Assembly: GCA_905250075.1 (NCBI GenBank)
Contig: CAJNOP010000013.1
Span: 1,408,188 to 1,472,187, forward strand
DNA length: 64,000 nt
DNA from: Rotaria sp. Silwood1
Taxonomy: Eukaryota > Rotifera > Eurotatoria > Philodinida > Philodinidae
Direction: 5' to 3'
The notes under the pieces were generated by a model. That model did no database searches and had not been told where the DNA came from. It saw nothing but the letters and a program-made list of their open reading frames with translations. The position numbers and the translations under genes were made by a program. Below are positions 37,093 to 49,300 of the stretch, piece after piece (position 1 is the stretch's first letter; every line of letters starts with the position of its first letter).

Positions 37093-37811
37093 GATCGGAA
37101 AGTTTTTAGACAAGATATTTGTTGACTATTTAACTCGCTAGAAAGTATTCTAGACAAGTCAAAAGCTATGATGTTCTGCTGATTTTGAATATGGACTGCA
37201 AAATTTATCACAGCTTTGTTCGAGAAGGATGAAATAATCTTTGAGAAATCAAAAACATGGTTTGTGACAGAAAAATTTTTGTATCTTCACTATTGTGATT
37301 TGAAAGTAAAAGTCGAAAGCTCGATTTTAATTATCAGTTTATAGATTAGACGCTACTCTACAAAATGGACTATTTGATATTTGATTTTGATCTTTCGTCA
37401 AGACACTGAAATTTTTGGTTTTCCCACATACTCATTTTGTGAAAAATCGAGAGCTGTTTTACGTTGAAAGAAACTTTAAAAAAAATGTTTGGAAACTCAT
37501 TTGAGTAACAGCTAGTACTTAATTCAATCTTATATTTTCTAGAGAAATATCCGTTTTACAAAACAAACGACTCTGACAATTTTTAGTATGTTCGAAAAGA
37601 GACTTATAGAGTAAATGAAAATTGTTGGTTCATCATTAAAAATAATTTGTCAGGCTTTTCAGAAAGTTCTTCACTACTCTCGCACAGAACGAGACATAAT
37701 ATTTCTAAGCCCGTGTTCGTAAAGAACACCAAATCATAGCGTTTAACTCATTAGAAATACTTTCTAGTGGATTAAAATTGAACCAACATCTGATTGGAAA
37801 AATTTCCGGTC
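37093..37811. mobile_element. Non-autonomous TIR element related to the RPL7A-intron insertion
   Basis: Begins GATCGGAAAGTTTTTAGACA and, as in the RPL7A intron, continues AGATATTT; the right end complements this with CCGGAAATTTTTCC and GAAAGTATT. The body shares the TAGATTAGACGCTAC block (37345 vs 32493) and the CAGAAAAATTTTTGTAT block with the RPL7A-intron copy. It lacks the palindromic insertion found there, giving a 719-bp unit. Confidence 0.65.
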
Positions 37812-39257
37812 AGTGGTTGATTCTAAAAAATAACGAATTTTGATCCTTCTTATCAATGAAAAACTGTAAATATGTTATCGTACGACCCTTATGTATCCAC
37901 GAAGGAATAATTCATCCAAACATAGTTCTTAATTCGTTTCATTCTGTCTTCCATACGATAAACATATGTCACTATATATGCGTAACAAATGAATTTATTA
38001 ATAGATTTGCAATCATCCCATGCGTATTCATTTATTATAACTAATTTTCTTCTGTTCATACGTTGTCTTGTTTCTTGTTCGGGCACATCATCTATTTTCC
38101 ATTAGCTGTTTATTTAGATAGTTCAGATTAGTACCAATGGAAGCTTAACGCTCGTTAACATGCGTGAATACAGCCTTATTATAGCTAAACATGATGGTAT
38201 ACAACGAGACCACGTAGTTAGAATTATTCGTTGATTTGAGAACTGAAATCTTAAACATGTTGCTATTGAATTTATCTAAGCGAGTTCTCTCTAAGTTATA
38301 CTTCACTTGAAAGCAATTAAATTTCGTTTTTAAGACTTTTTTGTTTTGCTTTGGAGGTAAAGTCTTTTATCACTGACTTTGGGTTTATGTCAATTCAGAT
38401 CCTGATATGACCATGGTTTCTTGTCTTTCTTGTTTTCAATAGCTTTCTAATGGATATGAGAAGAACATGTCATATTAGATACTGATTGTGCAATCGTTGG
38501 AGCAACTAGCCCCCTAAGGCATGAGTATGCTTCTGTTCTCGTTGAACAAATGTTGTTTATGACAGTGATTCAGAAAAAAAATTGCCAAAAGTGAAATTGA
38601 GCTCTAATGTCGATTCCAGAGTAATCTTAACTTGACATAGAGATAGCACCTAACATTTATGTGAAAAATATGCCAAAAAGTAATGTGAAGTCATCAGTCT
38701 GATCAAATTATGATTGAACATTTTCTTTCTTTTTTCACTTTTCTTATCGTGCATTTAGCTCATCGAATACAATCATTAAAATACCTTCGACTAGACTGTT
38801 AATGCTATTGGTGAGACTAGTTTAATATTGAAAAATAAATATTTTGAATGCTTGAATTCACTAACTACGACTACTTTTTCTTGAACATTACGTATCGACG
38901 ATCAACCATTTTAATTTCTTTGAAATACATATTAAACAAAAAACCAATGAAGAAAATCAACGTTGACTCGGAACAAGACTTACATTAAGTTATTATATTA
39001 AAGTTAGGTTAGATGATTTTCGTATTTGGAAATAGTGTTTAATATTCTATACTAACTTGAAAAAAAAGTCATCTTATTAATCAGAGAAAAAAAACATTGG
39101 ACCATCAATTTTATAGATAATGGTATGTGAACGATAATTTTTTTTACTTTTTCTTTGAATCTAACATGATTTAATTGGTTCTCAATTGTTTGCAATCAAT
39201 AGTTATAAATGCATAATAAAGTTGCTGTTTTCCATGTAAAATAATGACATGAAGGAA
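37812..39257. other. Intergenic AT-rich DNA
   Basis: No exon, RNA gene or clear repeat recognised between two mobile elements. Confidence 0.4.
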
Positions 39258-40497
39258 GATGCAGACAATTCAAACTTCCAGTAAAAAGGTTTTTTTTTGT
39301 CTTTATTAAATTATTTCATAGAGCGGGAGCTGCTAACCACGGAAAACAACTTTTTAGCGTTAGTGAGTGCTTTTTCAGGTCAATAAATACGAAAAACTCG
39401 AACAATATCGTTTTTTTAAAAAAGCATATCTGTTCCAAAAGTATGCTTAATGCGTTTTCTGAGCTTTCGAGAAGAGTTTTTTCGGATTCAGCATCAAAAA
39501 CTGAGTCTAGATCCTAAAATCTTTTCATGATGGCGCTCTGAATCATGCCGAGCGCAACTCGCATAGGTCGTTTTTGTAAACCTATCTAATTTTTTTTCCA
39601 TAAACAATGAAGCCATACAGTATATCTCATTTTATTCATCATACTATCAATCACAAAGTTACGTATGCTCTTTGTTTCTTTTTCTTTTCTTTGTTGAGAA
39701 ACCTCATTTGTACTCATACATAGCCATTTCAAGCGATATTCAGCGGTTGTTGAACTCAAAGAAGACTTTTAGTCGAACACTGAATATGGATTCTAAATCA
39801 GCACAAAAATCTGAGTCAAATAAAGAATCTTTCAAGTTCATTTGACAACTGTCATTTTTTGATCTGTATACAAAAATTTCTATCCTCTGATGGTACTTGA
39901 AGAATTGAGAAAAAATGAAAATTGTCAAACTAACTTGAAAGATACCTGATTCACCTTAGTTTTTTGTGCTGATTCAGAACCTATATTCAGTTTTTGACTA
40001 AGAGTCTTATTTGAGTTCGACAATTGTTGTATACTGCCTAAAATGGCTTTGGTAGGAGTAAAGCGTTATTTCTTGACAAAGAAAAGAAAAAAAAACGATA
40101 CGTCACTTTGTGACCGATGGTATGATGAACCAAATGAGATAAACTATTTGGCTTCATTATTTACGAAAAAAAAAAGATAAGTTTACTAAAAAGACTTATG
40201 CGCGTTGCGCTCGGCGTGGTTCAGAACGACACCATGAAAAGATTTTTGGGTCTAGATTGGCTTTAATAACTCGCTTAGACTCAGTTTTTGACGCTGAATC
40301 CGAGAAAAATCTTCTCAGAAGCTCAGAAAAAGGCATAAAGCAAAATATAAAGTCGAGATTTTCATATTTTTCGACCGGCAAAATACACTTACTAACGCTA
40401 AAAAGTAGTTTTCCGTGATTAGCAGCTTACGCTCTATCAAATGATGTAAGAAAAGGCAAAAAATACCTTTTTACTCGAAGTTTGCATTGCCAGCATC
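39258..40497. repeat. 1.24-kb near-palindrome (long inverted repeat)
   Basis: Left arm 39258-39862 pairs along nearly its whole length with right arm about 39905-40497, leaving a spacer of roughly 40 bp. Matching landmarks include AGAGCGGGAGCTGCTAA with the complement of 40420-40436, TTCAGCATCAAAAACTGAGTCT with 40275-40296, and ATCTCATTT with 40130-40140. Identity by eye is about 75-80%. Transcribed, it would fold to a 600-bp hairpin. No transposase is visible. It is either a foldback transposon or an old inverted duplication. Confidence 0.75.
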
Positions 40498-41392
40498 TTA
40501 CTAATACTATAGGCATTGCACCAGAGACGCAATAGGATGCAATTGATTCTCGTAAAAAAATCTTCGAGAATGCAATAAGAAGTTATCTCTTCTCTGATAT
40601 CTCCATATTCTGTTGATCAATATGAAATGACTTGTAGACAGCGCTAAAAATTTGTTTTATTCGAAAGGGAGAAATAGAGCAAAAAATTCAACTCTAAAAT
40701 ACATTTGAAGTATCCATAAAAGCTTAAATGACTATTAAAGGTCCTACAAAGATTTTACAATAAGATCATATAAGAACTTTACTATACGGTTTCATCACAA
40801 ATGCTTGCGGTAGAATTGACCTATGAAATCGTACAAGGTCTTATACGATTTTCATACAAATTTATATGCTCATACAACAACATACAGAAAGTTTTGATAT
40901 GATTTTGTAAAAAGTGTACAAGATCTTCTGGTCAGTTTGTTTGACTTGAATAAATGTCTGAAACAAGTAAAGTTTCTTATTATTTCACAGAAAAAACTCT
41001 GACACTCTTTCGCAAAGAAAATATAATACATATAATAATACAATTTTGCTTAACATAAATGAAAGAATTACAATACGTGAAACTAATGACACAAACTCAG
41101 AAACATCAGCTTGAGGGCGGAGATGCTAATCTTTTCTGCACTCATCCAACCCATAGACAACTAAATGAGACTGCAAACCTGCCTCTACTATGCTGCAGTC
41201 ATAAAAGAGACAAGATCACCGTGCTATCAACGCCCTGAACATCTCTGATCCAACCACATCCACACTCCAACAGATCTAAAGGTAGTATCTAGTTTATGCT
41301 TAGTTTATATTGAACATGATTTGATTTTAATTTAGATACTATTGTAAATGAGTTGGTATCACAATAAGAACAAAAAAAAATAAACTAATTAA
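40498..41392. other. Intergenic DNA, partly GC-richer
   Basis: Mostly AT-rich, but about 41100-41285 is clearly GC-richer than its surroundings and lies just before the LTR-like sequence. It shows no open frame and could be a fragment of a retroelement interior (inference). Confidence 0.35.
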
Positions 41393-41650
41393 TGTAAGAC
41401 GCGAATTGACATACTTTTTATAATTAGCCGTTTACAAAAATTTATTGCTACTTCTAGAGAGTTTTGTTTGCGCCGATATTGATATCACCCCCAACTGACC
41501 TTCCTTCCCTATTTCCTGTATTCATCTGTCTCTATTGTTCTGTCCGTGTTTATCTTTCTCTCTTCTATATAAGCGTGTGTTGTATGTGAAGTAGCTTAAT
41601 AAACATCATTAACGACGGTTGTAAACTACTCCATTCAGTTTGTCGTTACA
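41393..41650 (+). mobile_element. Candidate solo LTR
   Basis: A 258-bp segment starts TGTAA and ends TTACA, the short inverted ends typical of LTRs. Inside are a TATA box (TATATAAG, 41565-41573) and AATAAA (41598-41603) in promoter-to-poly(A) order, with pyrimidine-rich DNA upstream. No second LTR, no integrase or reverse transcriptase and no identical flanking target duplication were found. Start could instead be at 41343. It might also be an ordinary cryptic promoter. Confidence 0.35.
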
Positions 41651-42225
41651 GTATTGTTACGTGGAATAATTATAAAAGGCATTAGTCAAAGCATATAGTT
41701 GCCATTATAATGAAATATAAACATCTTGTAGTATTTTAATTACAAATATGCAACAACAACTGTGGATGTTTTCATGTTTAATATTTCACGCCAAACGTTC
41801 ACTTTGTCAACATTCTAGATGAAATGAACCTTTGAGACATATCATGTTATATCGCTAACTACTTCGTTGTTAGAGTAGCTAAATGTTTTCTGTTTACATG
41901 AATAAGTTCTGAAATGAGCTCTCGTTTTCATGGTATAAAAAGAAGAACTGTACGCCTTAAATTAACGGTGATATAACTGATGAAATACAAACACACTTAT
42001 AAAGCGTTTACTTCACTAATTTTGATTTTCTTCTATGAATTTCAACTTAAAAAACAAAAAAAACTAGTCTTTTATTAAAATCCCAAGCAAAATGAAGCAA
42101 TATGACAATTTAGGTATGAACCATGTTTAATTGCAATAAAAACTTCTGTCCATGACTAGCAATGTTTACATGATATGATTTATTTACTTAATAGGGGTGA
42201 CCCTTTATCTTTACTCTTCTTTATA

Positions 42226-42293
42226 ATAAAGGATAAAGATAAATGAATCCTTTACTCTTAAAAAATAAAGATAAATGGATCCTTTATTTTTAA
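42226..42293. repeat. Start of a ~32-bp tandem repeat truncated by the gap
   Basis: Two successive imperfect units of ATAAAGATAAATG(A/G)ATCC followed by CTTTA and a T-rich/A-rich tail precede the N run directly. A related inverted piece lies just upstream (CCCTTTATCTTTACTC, 42200-42215). Confidence 0.55.
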
Positions 42294-42393
42294 NNNNNNN
42301 NNNNNNNNNNNNNNNNNNNNNNNNNNNNNNNNNNNNNNNNNNNNNNNNNNNNNNNNNNNNNNNNNNNNNNNNNNNNNNNNNNNNNNNNNNNNN
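42294..42393. other. Assembly gap (100 N)
   Basis: Exactly 100 Ns, adjoining a short tandem repeat that probably caused the break. Confidence 0.95.
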
Positions 42394-44810
42394 CAGTAGT
42401 GAACACTATTAGTGCTGAAAGCCTAGAAATATGTACGCACATACTTTTCTGCGAAGGTAAGTTAAGACATGTCTTTGATGTGGTGGCTGAAATACAATTA
42501 GAGTTCTAGTGAATGTCATTTGATTTCTCTTTGACATTTTTAATTTAAAAAGATTGCTTAATAAATTTTACGTTGATTTACATTAAATACATAAATAATT
42601 CTTGATATAATTTTATGAAAGTACAGTTTAGTAAATAATCTGTCTTTAATAAAAAAAAATCAGCCTATTCGATCAAGAATTACTGCTTCAGACTTCAGAT
42701 GATTCATACAATGATCATCGATATGCCAATTCGGTTTAATAGAAGGTTTGTTTCTGCATTTTGTAGCCAACAATCTTCAATTGCAAAGAAGTTTCTCTAA
42801 AAGTTTATGGTTCGTGCATTGAACAATTACTAATTGAAAGTTTATAAAGGTTAGAAGAAGATGGATGAACTTCAATGAAACCAGTAATATCAATAGATGA
42901 AACATATAGTACTAAGTAACAAAGAATACGTTGATTCTCAAATCTCTTTATTTGCAAAGTTATGAAATTGAAAAGAAAAACAGAAGCTATTCATTACTCT
43001 TTGTTATAATTCTGTTTGTAGTTGAGTAATCGGAACATTATTATGATTCTGATTTACATTGTTGGCAACTTATTTTCATATAAATTTTCAGACTTGTATG
43101 GTGTATTGAAGCTGTGATCTAGTGGTAGAAGAGGAAGATTTGTTCATTACTGTACATGATAATATTGATCTTTCAAGTCCATTCTATATGATCAATCAAA
43201 GCTGCAGAATATTCACAAGAGAAACTATTCTTCATTCAACGATACTAATTTAGTAGAGGTTTTCAAAAAAACTCCGAATTATTTCTTTTATCAACAGATA
43301 ATACGATTAATTCTTATTGAACACCAAAGAATTCATATACAGAAACATTACCAATTGTACTTTGGTTAGATTTAGAAATTTTTATTTATTAATGCAATGA
43401 AACGTTCTACTTGATAATGGTATGAAGGTGACAAATATTTATTTCTACTCGTTAATTTCTAAAGAGTTTGATTAATCATTTCGATGTGACAAGAACAACT
43501 AATTCAATAATTCTATTTTACAAGAACCTATGCTCAAGTGATAAATGGCTATTGAGTTCAAATTTTGTCAACAAGTAAGAAATACAGATTAGAAAAGTTT
43601 ATGAACATATGAGTGCAAGTGGCGAGTTGGTTGCGCCATCGTCTTTTTACTATACTTTTTTTTCTGTAGTACTTCAATTTCTTGATGAACTCAAAATTTC
43701 AGTGAGAAATTCTGCCTATATTAAGCCTTCAATCAGACTAACTCGCCTACAAGGTGTTAAGAATTGTGAATAAATAATCTATGCAATATGAGTTTTCTAA
43801 AATACTCGTGCATAATATACAATACCCAGAAGGACCCGTCTTTATGCTAATACCTCACAAATCATTTCCGAAAATTCTGAAATTTTTTATGCAAATTATC
43901 CAGGCCAAAGAAAGCGATGATGTAAAAGGTTGAAAACGATATAAAACAGCGAAGACCAACATGTTTCCTTCGTTGTATTTCGTAAGCCCGTAAAACGACA
44001 TGATGCATTACAGTGAAACTTCAGACAATTATACGTCGTTTTATATTCGCTTCTAATAGTTGAAATGATCGCTTTGAGTAGTGTAATTGAAACCTCGATG
44101 TTAGTAAAGTTTCAGGTCGAAATTCGAAATTTTGACTTGATCAGGACAATGGAACGCTATAGGAAAGTTATATGAATAAGTCGATATCTCAGCCAAGCCG
44201 TAATTTGAACTGCTGTCTTCGTCAGCTTTTGCTAATGTATACAATGCTTACTTGTCGACAAAGTTTGAACTTGAAATCTTTTTTATTAACTAGCTAGATT
44301 CCTTCGTTAAGACATTTTTTCTTTAGAAAATTCTCTTGATTCGAATTGAGAATATTGTTAAAAAGTATTTAATACAAAGTTCAAGTGCTTGAGAATTTCT
44401 TGTTGTTTTGTACATTCATCATTGATCAATAACAAATGAGTAGCTTTTTTGCAAATTAGAATTTATTTGCAATGAAAGCTAATAACATTCACTAATCGTC
44501 TTGCCTGTCTTTGAGAAATTTAATCCACTGAATTAATTCAAATTTACTTTCAGAGATAAAATGTTTTAATTTTATTTATACCGAAGATAAACTAAATTTC
44601 TAATTAAGTAGAGCAGCAAAATGTTATTTTCAAAATGATTTATAAAGATATACAATTGGGAGAAATCGTTTTAATTATTTTATTAAAGCTAATTAATGTA
44701 TCTCTATAAAATCTATGGAGAAGCCTAACATTAGAGTTCAATGCATAAGCATAAGCTTTGTCACAAATAATAAGAAAAATGAAATAGTATGTGTTTCACA
44801 AGGAAATCTC
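42394..44810. other. Intergenic AT-rich DNA with a repeat fragment
   Basis: No coding exon recognised. A stretch near 44107-44200 resembles part of the GTF2F2-intron element (30643-30745), indicating a dispersed repeat fragment. Confidence 0.4.
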
Positions 44811-45410
44811 AGCATATTTCCTTCTCCGATTTTAATGATTCCCTTTTCCATGTATGTAGATACTACGTAGTATTTTAATAGAAACTCTAAAAAATTAGAA
44901 TTCCTATGAAGATTTGACTAAGCTAACAAGTTGTTAATATGTCTATTTGCTAGAGATACTAGTTTTCCGGAAAACTCATATTTTTCGAATTTTGATCTAA
45001 ACCTTTGCGCATATAGAGAGTTCAAGTAGACTAACTTTCATAAAAAATTTATAATTTTTGAACCAAGTCTTTTCGAGATATGAAGCTTGAAAAAAATATA
45101 GTTTGTATACATTATCCATGAAAAAAGGATCTACATATATCTCGAAAATTTTATATCTCGAATAGACTTTGTTTAAAACTTGTGAATTTTTTATAGGAGC
45201 TAGTTTAACTGACTTTTGTATATGCACAAAGTTTCGGATCAAAATTTGAAAGTAGGAGTTTTCGAAAACATACAGCTACAAAAAAATGAACAGCTTAATC
45301 CAATCTCAGTAGGAACGCAAAGTCTTTTAAAATTTTTATTAGAACACTATGAAGGATCTATAGACAAAAAAGAAATTGAAATCTGAAGCGAGCATCTGAA
45401 GAGTTTACCT
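44811..45410. repeat. 600-bp palindromic (foldback) element
   Basis: The two halves are inverted copies around a centre near 45110: AGAAACTCTAAAAAATTAGA, TTTGCGCATATAGAGAG and CTTTCATAAAAAATT on the left answer TTCTAATAAAAATTTT, TTTGTGCATATACAAAAG and CTCCTATAAAAAATTCAC on the complement of the right. The same palindrome occurs inside the RPL7A intron (about 32673-33160), showing it is a dispersed mobile sequence. No protein is encoded. Confidence 0.7.
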
Positions 45411-46368
45411 CGTTAGTTGGAGGATTCACTTGAAATGGTTATATGCGAAGGTCAACCACGGCTTGAATTTCTTTCTCTCCTCAAATTTTCTTCTAGTAAG
45501 AATAAACGAATACATGAAGTAACTTTCTTTAGTGTTAAACAATTCAAGATATTTGTCAATAGTCAAGAAAAAGAAACTATATGTAGACTGTTCGGAAAGA
45601 GCTTGGTGACATTCCATACGTTTTCCTCAATAAGTATGGTAATAAGAATGTACCTGCTCATTCGTCTTGTTTTTAATTATGTAGGAAATATATCTTCTAT
45701 TCATTCGAGGATACGTAGCATTGAACATTATTACAATGCAAACGGAATATAAAAAGAAGAATAGAAGTTATGATAAGGAAAAAAACGAGTTTTGGATCAG
45801 TTGCATATTTATCATATTCCCATTTCCTTCCTATGCAATTGCAGCTTTTTTTACCTTATTCAAGTTAGATTGTTTTCTTTTCTTTCGGTGTTTTTTTTGC
45901 AACGAGATTAGTTCCGTTTTTCTTTTCTCTTATCATTCATCTTGCTACACCTTCGAATAAATGTTCCCCAAAAGACGTCAACAATAATGACGACGAAGGT
46001 TTCTTACTTCCTATCTGAACCCTACTTTAATTTGTCAAGTAATCACTTTACGATGTTTGACTCGGCCAGGAAGAAATGACAGGAGATTGAAGAAGAGAAA
46101 AAATTTACTCAATAAATATTTTCTCGTTCGATCATATAACGACAATCGATTTCTAATAGATCATGCATGTTGTGTTTCAATGGAAGTAAACAGAAGGCTC
46201 TGATGCTGTTAATACAATAAAAACGTTCAGAAATTGATTACGAACATCATGTATATACATATACAATAATATCACTAACTATCATTAGTTTTTATTATTG
46301 ATCTTTACTTCACATTCAGAATGCTAGTTGATGGTTTTCACTGGTTTAAATTCAATTATTTGACTAGC
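45411..46368. other. Intergenic region upstream of the mucin-EGF gene
   Basis: AT-rich with a 111-codon open frame (45417-45752) of no recognisable family, treated as chance. Should contain the promoter of the gene starting at 46369. Confidence 0.4.
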
Positions 46369-49300
46369 ATGTATTTAATACTTTTATTGACTCAAATTGT
46401 TTTTATTGTTGGTAGGATTCTTTTTTTGTTTCATCATCATTTGAATACATATAAATTCAAAGTTTAGATGCTATCAATTCAACTACTTCAGTTCATAGTC
46501 GTCAGTTGTGTTCAAAGGTTAGTCACATGAATGTTGATTCGGATCATTTCCTATTCTCTCCAGTCAATTCGATGAATTAATAAATAATCGTTTTCTTTTC
46601 AATATATTTCACTGGTTTATTTCCCTATGTAAATTCTCAATGTGATATAAAGAATAATAAATTTTTATCTATTAAAATAAGATGGTCTTTTTCTTTAATT
46701 TTATTGTTTTCGAACCATATCTTATATCATTAGTATGAATAACACTCAAGTCATAATGATCTTCCAATGATTTTCTTTTTCTACAGAATAAAAGTAGCCT
46801 GTTGCATATCTATAATTATAAGTCGTTTCAATGAACTCGAATAAGTACTATCCATGAGATTAAATTTAGTGTTGAATAATCTCTATTAAGAAGAATTAAA
46901 ATATAAATATATATATTTCAATGATGATAATAAAAATCAAGAGAGAAAGTACAGATTTATTTTTCGAAAATAACAATTATTGATATATTTTAACCAAAAG
47001 TTTTTGAGGTCGAGAAATCCGAACTTCTAATCTCTTCAAATAGATGATTTTCTGTGAATTCAATAGAAATGAATTATATACTATTAAAATAATTTAATTT
47101 AGTAATATCTTTTTACAACTATACATTTAGATTCAATCGATACTTTCGTCTGGCAAATATAGAACATCTGCAATATCATCTAATATTACTTATGTCTCCC
47201 ATGTTTACACTCACAATTTTCTTGCTTATTCTCCTCATGATGACTTATTAATATTTATTGAACCAAAACATCACTTATACGTATATGATGCACAAACCAT
47301 TCGCCTAATTGTAAATTTAACAACCACTGATGTTATTTATGCTACATCAAGTACATCATTCTCAGTTAGTGATCGTCGTGATCTATTTTTTATATATGAA
47401 TCACGTTTAGAATCAGGTCTTCTATCATTACGTGTTTGTGAAGTGATTTTTAATAAATTTAAATTAAGTTTTGAGGATAAAAATTGTATTAAAACATTAT
47501 TAATACATTCGAATAAAAATGATATGCATGTAAATGGTTTAACTATAAAACGTAATCATGCTAAAACAGAAAAGTCAATATTGTTTATATCAACGGATAT
47601 TGGTCTTATTTATTCAATATTTAATACATATACTGGTATATTGATTCATGAACCAGTTATTCTAAATGGTACTTTAAATGAAGGAAACATAGTTATAACT
47701 CCATCGGGTATAGTTTATTATGCTAATAAACAAGAACATACAATTCATGAATTGCGTATAACACAAGACTTTCGTGTACGATATGGAAAAATAATTAAAA
47801 GTAGTGCAATCAAAGCTCCATTTGGTTTAATAGCAGACGAATGTAATCATCTGTAAGTTCAAGTTTACCTTCTTCATTTCACTCAAAAAGAAAAAACAAT
47901 CTTGAGTCAAGTATATTCAAATCGTATGAAACTTTCAGGCCTACACCACGATAACTTCGGAAGATATTCAACAAACAAGAGTCAAAAGTAGCTCGTGTGG
48001 GAATTCAAATTTCTCTGTGAGCGTTCATACTATACATTTAATTTTTTTATTGTTTAAAAGATCATGTCCCTTTGTCATGCTCTGCATCTTGACATATTCT
48101 TTCAAACAAAAAATAAATATATAGATTGCAAGCTCACAAAGAATTCTGGTTTGAATGATCAAAAAAAGGATAAACAAGAAGGAAGAACATTTCTGTCTTG
48201 TGGCATGGGATGCTGCATAAGAGCAGGTTTATTAACTGAATATCTTTTCTACAAATAACATTAGCTGTAGAACTGGAAATAAGGTCAGTCTGATACGGAC
48301 TTCTTGCATGCAATCCTTTAAGCTTTTTCTACACATTAATTAAATGGAAGGGCAGGTGTATGTCATAACTTACGCTGGTCAGCATGCTAGTGGAGGGATG
48401 AACCAAGACAAATAGCCATTAATGAACAATTTACCCAGATCATTTCATCGTTGGTGATGCTAAGATTTCAGAGAGTTCCTTGTAGATACATGTTGAATGC
48501 CGTAGCTACTCAATCATGATGGCTGCATAAATAGAGAAAAAGCGAAAAGCATAGTTTTGGCTTTTTCTAAAAACAACATGTTTTTCAAATAGAAGAAGGA
48601 TGGAAATTATCAAAAATTTTGGTAAAAAAAACTGCCGTGTGAAACAAAAAAAAACATGCCGTTTATGAAAGAGTAGACCTTGGATTATTATCTTTATTTT
48701 GGTTTGTAAATTATCGATATTTTGTATATTAGATTTATAGCAACAAAATTAATGATATTAATAATGTATGTTGAAAAATATACAACAATACGTAGTGTAT
48801 TGCCGAAAACATCCGATTTACCGATAACAATTGAAAGACTTAATTCAACTACATACGTTTATGTTACTGTTAAAGAAAATTCTGGAAAAATTCCAACTAC
48901 ATGGACGTTTAATTTTCTTTCTTTTATAGGTAAATTAATTATGTCTGTATTCTCTTGAAAATAGCTCAATGCTCTCTTTTTCTCAGATCCTGAGAAACCA
49001 GTTGTCTATACTCGACGTCCCGGTAAGCAAAAAAATGTAATTGTATATGTTTTCTCTTGCTTTTGATGTTATGTTTCACAAATAACTACACTATTTTTCA
49101 CTAACCTTCCCTTATCATCTGTAGTTGTCAATAGGAGTGAAGTGTTTAATTTGAATGATATCAAGACTGATAACATTAGTGAACTGAAATTTTCGTCAGT
49201 ATCGAAATTATTATCATCAATAACAACAGATACTACACACATATATCATCGTTTCACGTCTACATCTGAGATATCTACATCTAGTGATTTCGAAGAACGA

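Noticed and set aside
40196-40381. 61-codon minus-strand frame in the right arm of the long palindrome
   Set aside because: The corresponding frame in the left arm is interrupted, so coding function is unlikely.
45417-45752. 111-codon open frame adjoining the palindromic element
   Set aside because: No signal peptide, domain or conserved pattern; begins at the edge of a repeat and is probably chance.
46466-46517. ATG at 46468 as a signal-peptide start of the mucin-EGF gene
   Set aside because: Reading from it ends in phase 2 and meets a stop in the next exon; reading it as an internal exon after 46369-46411 fits phase exactly.
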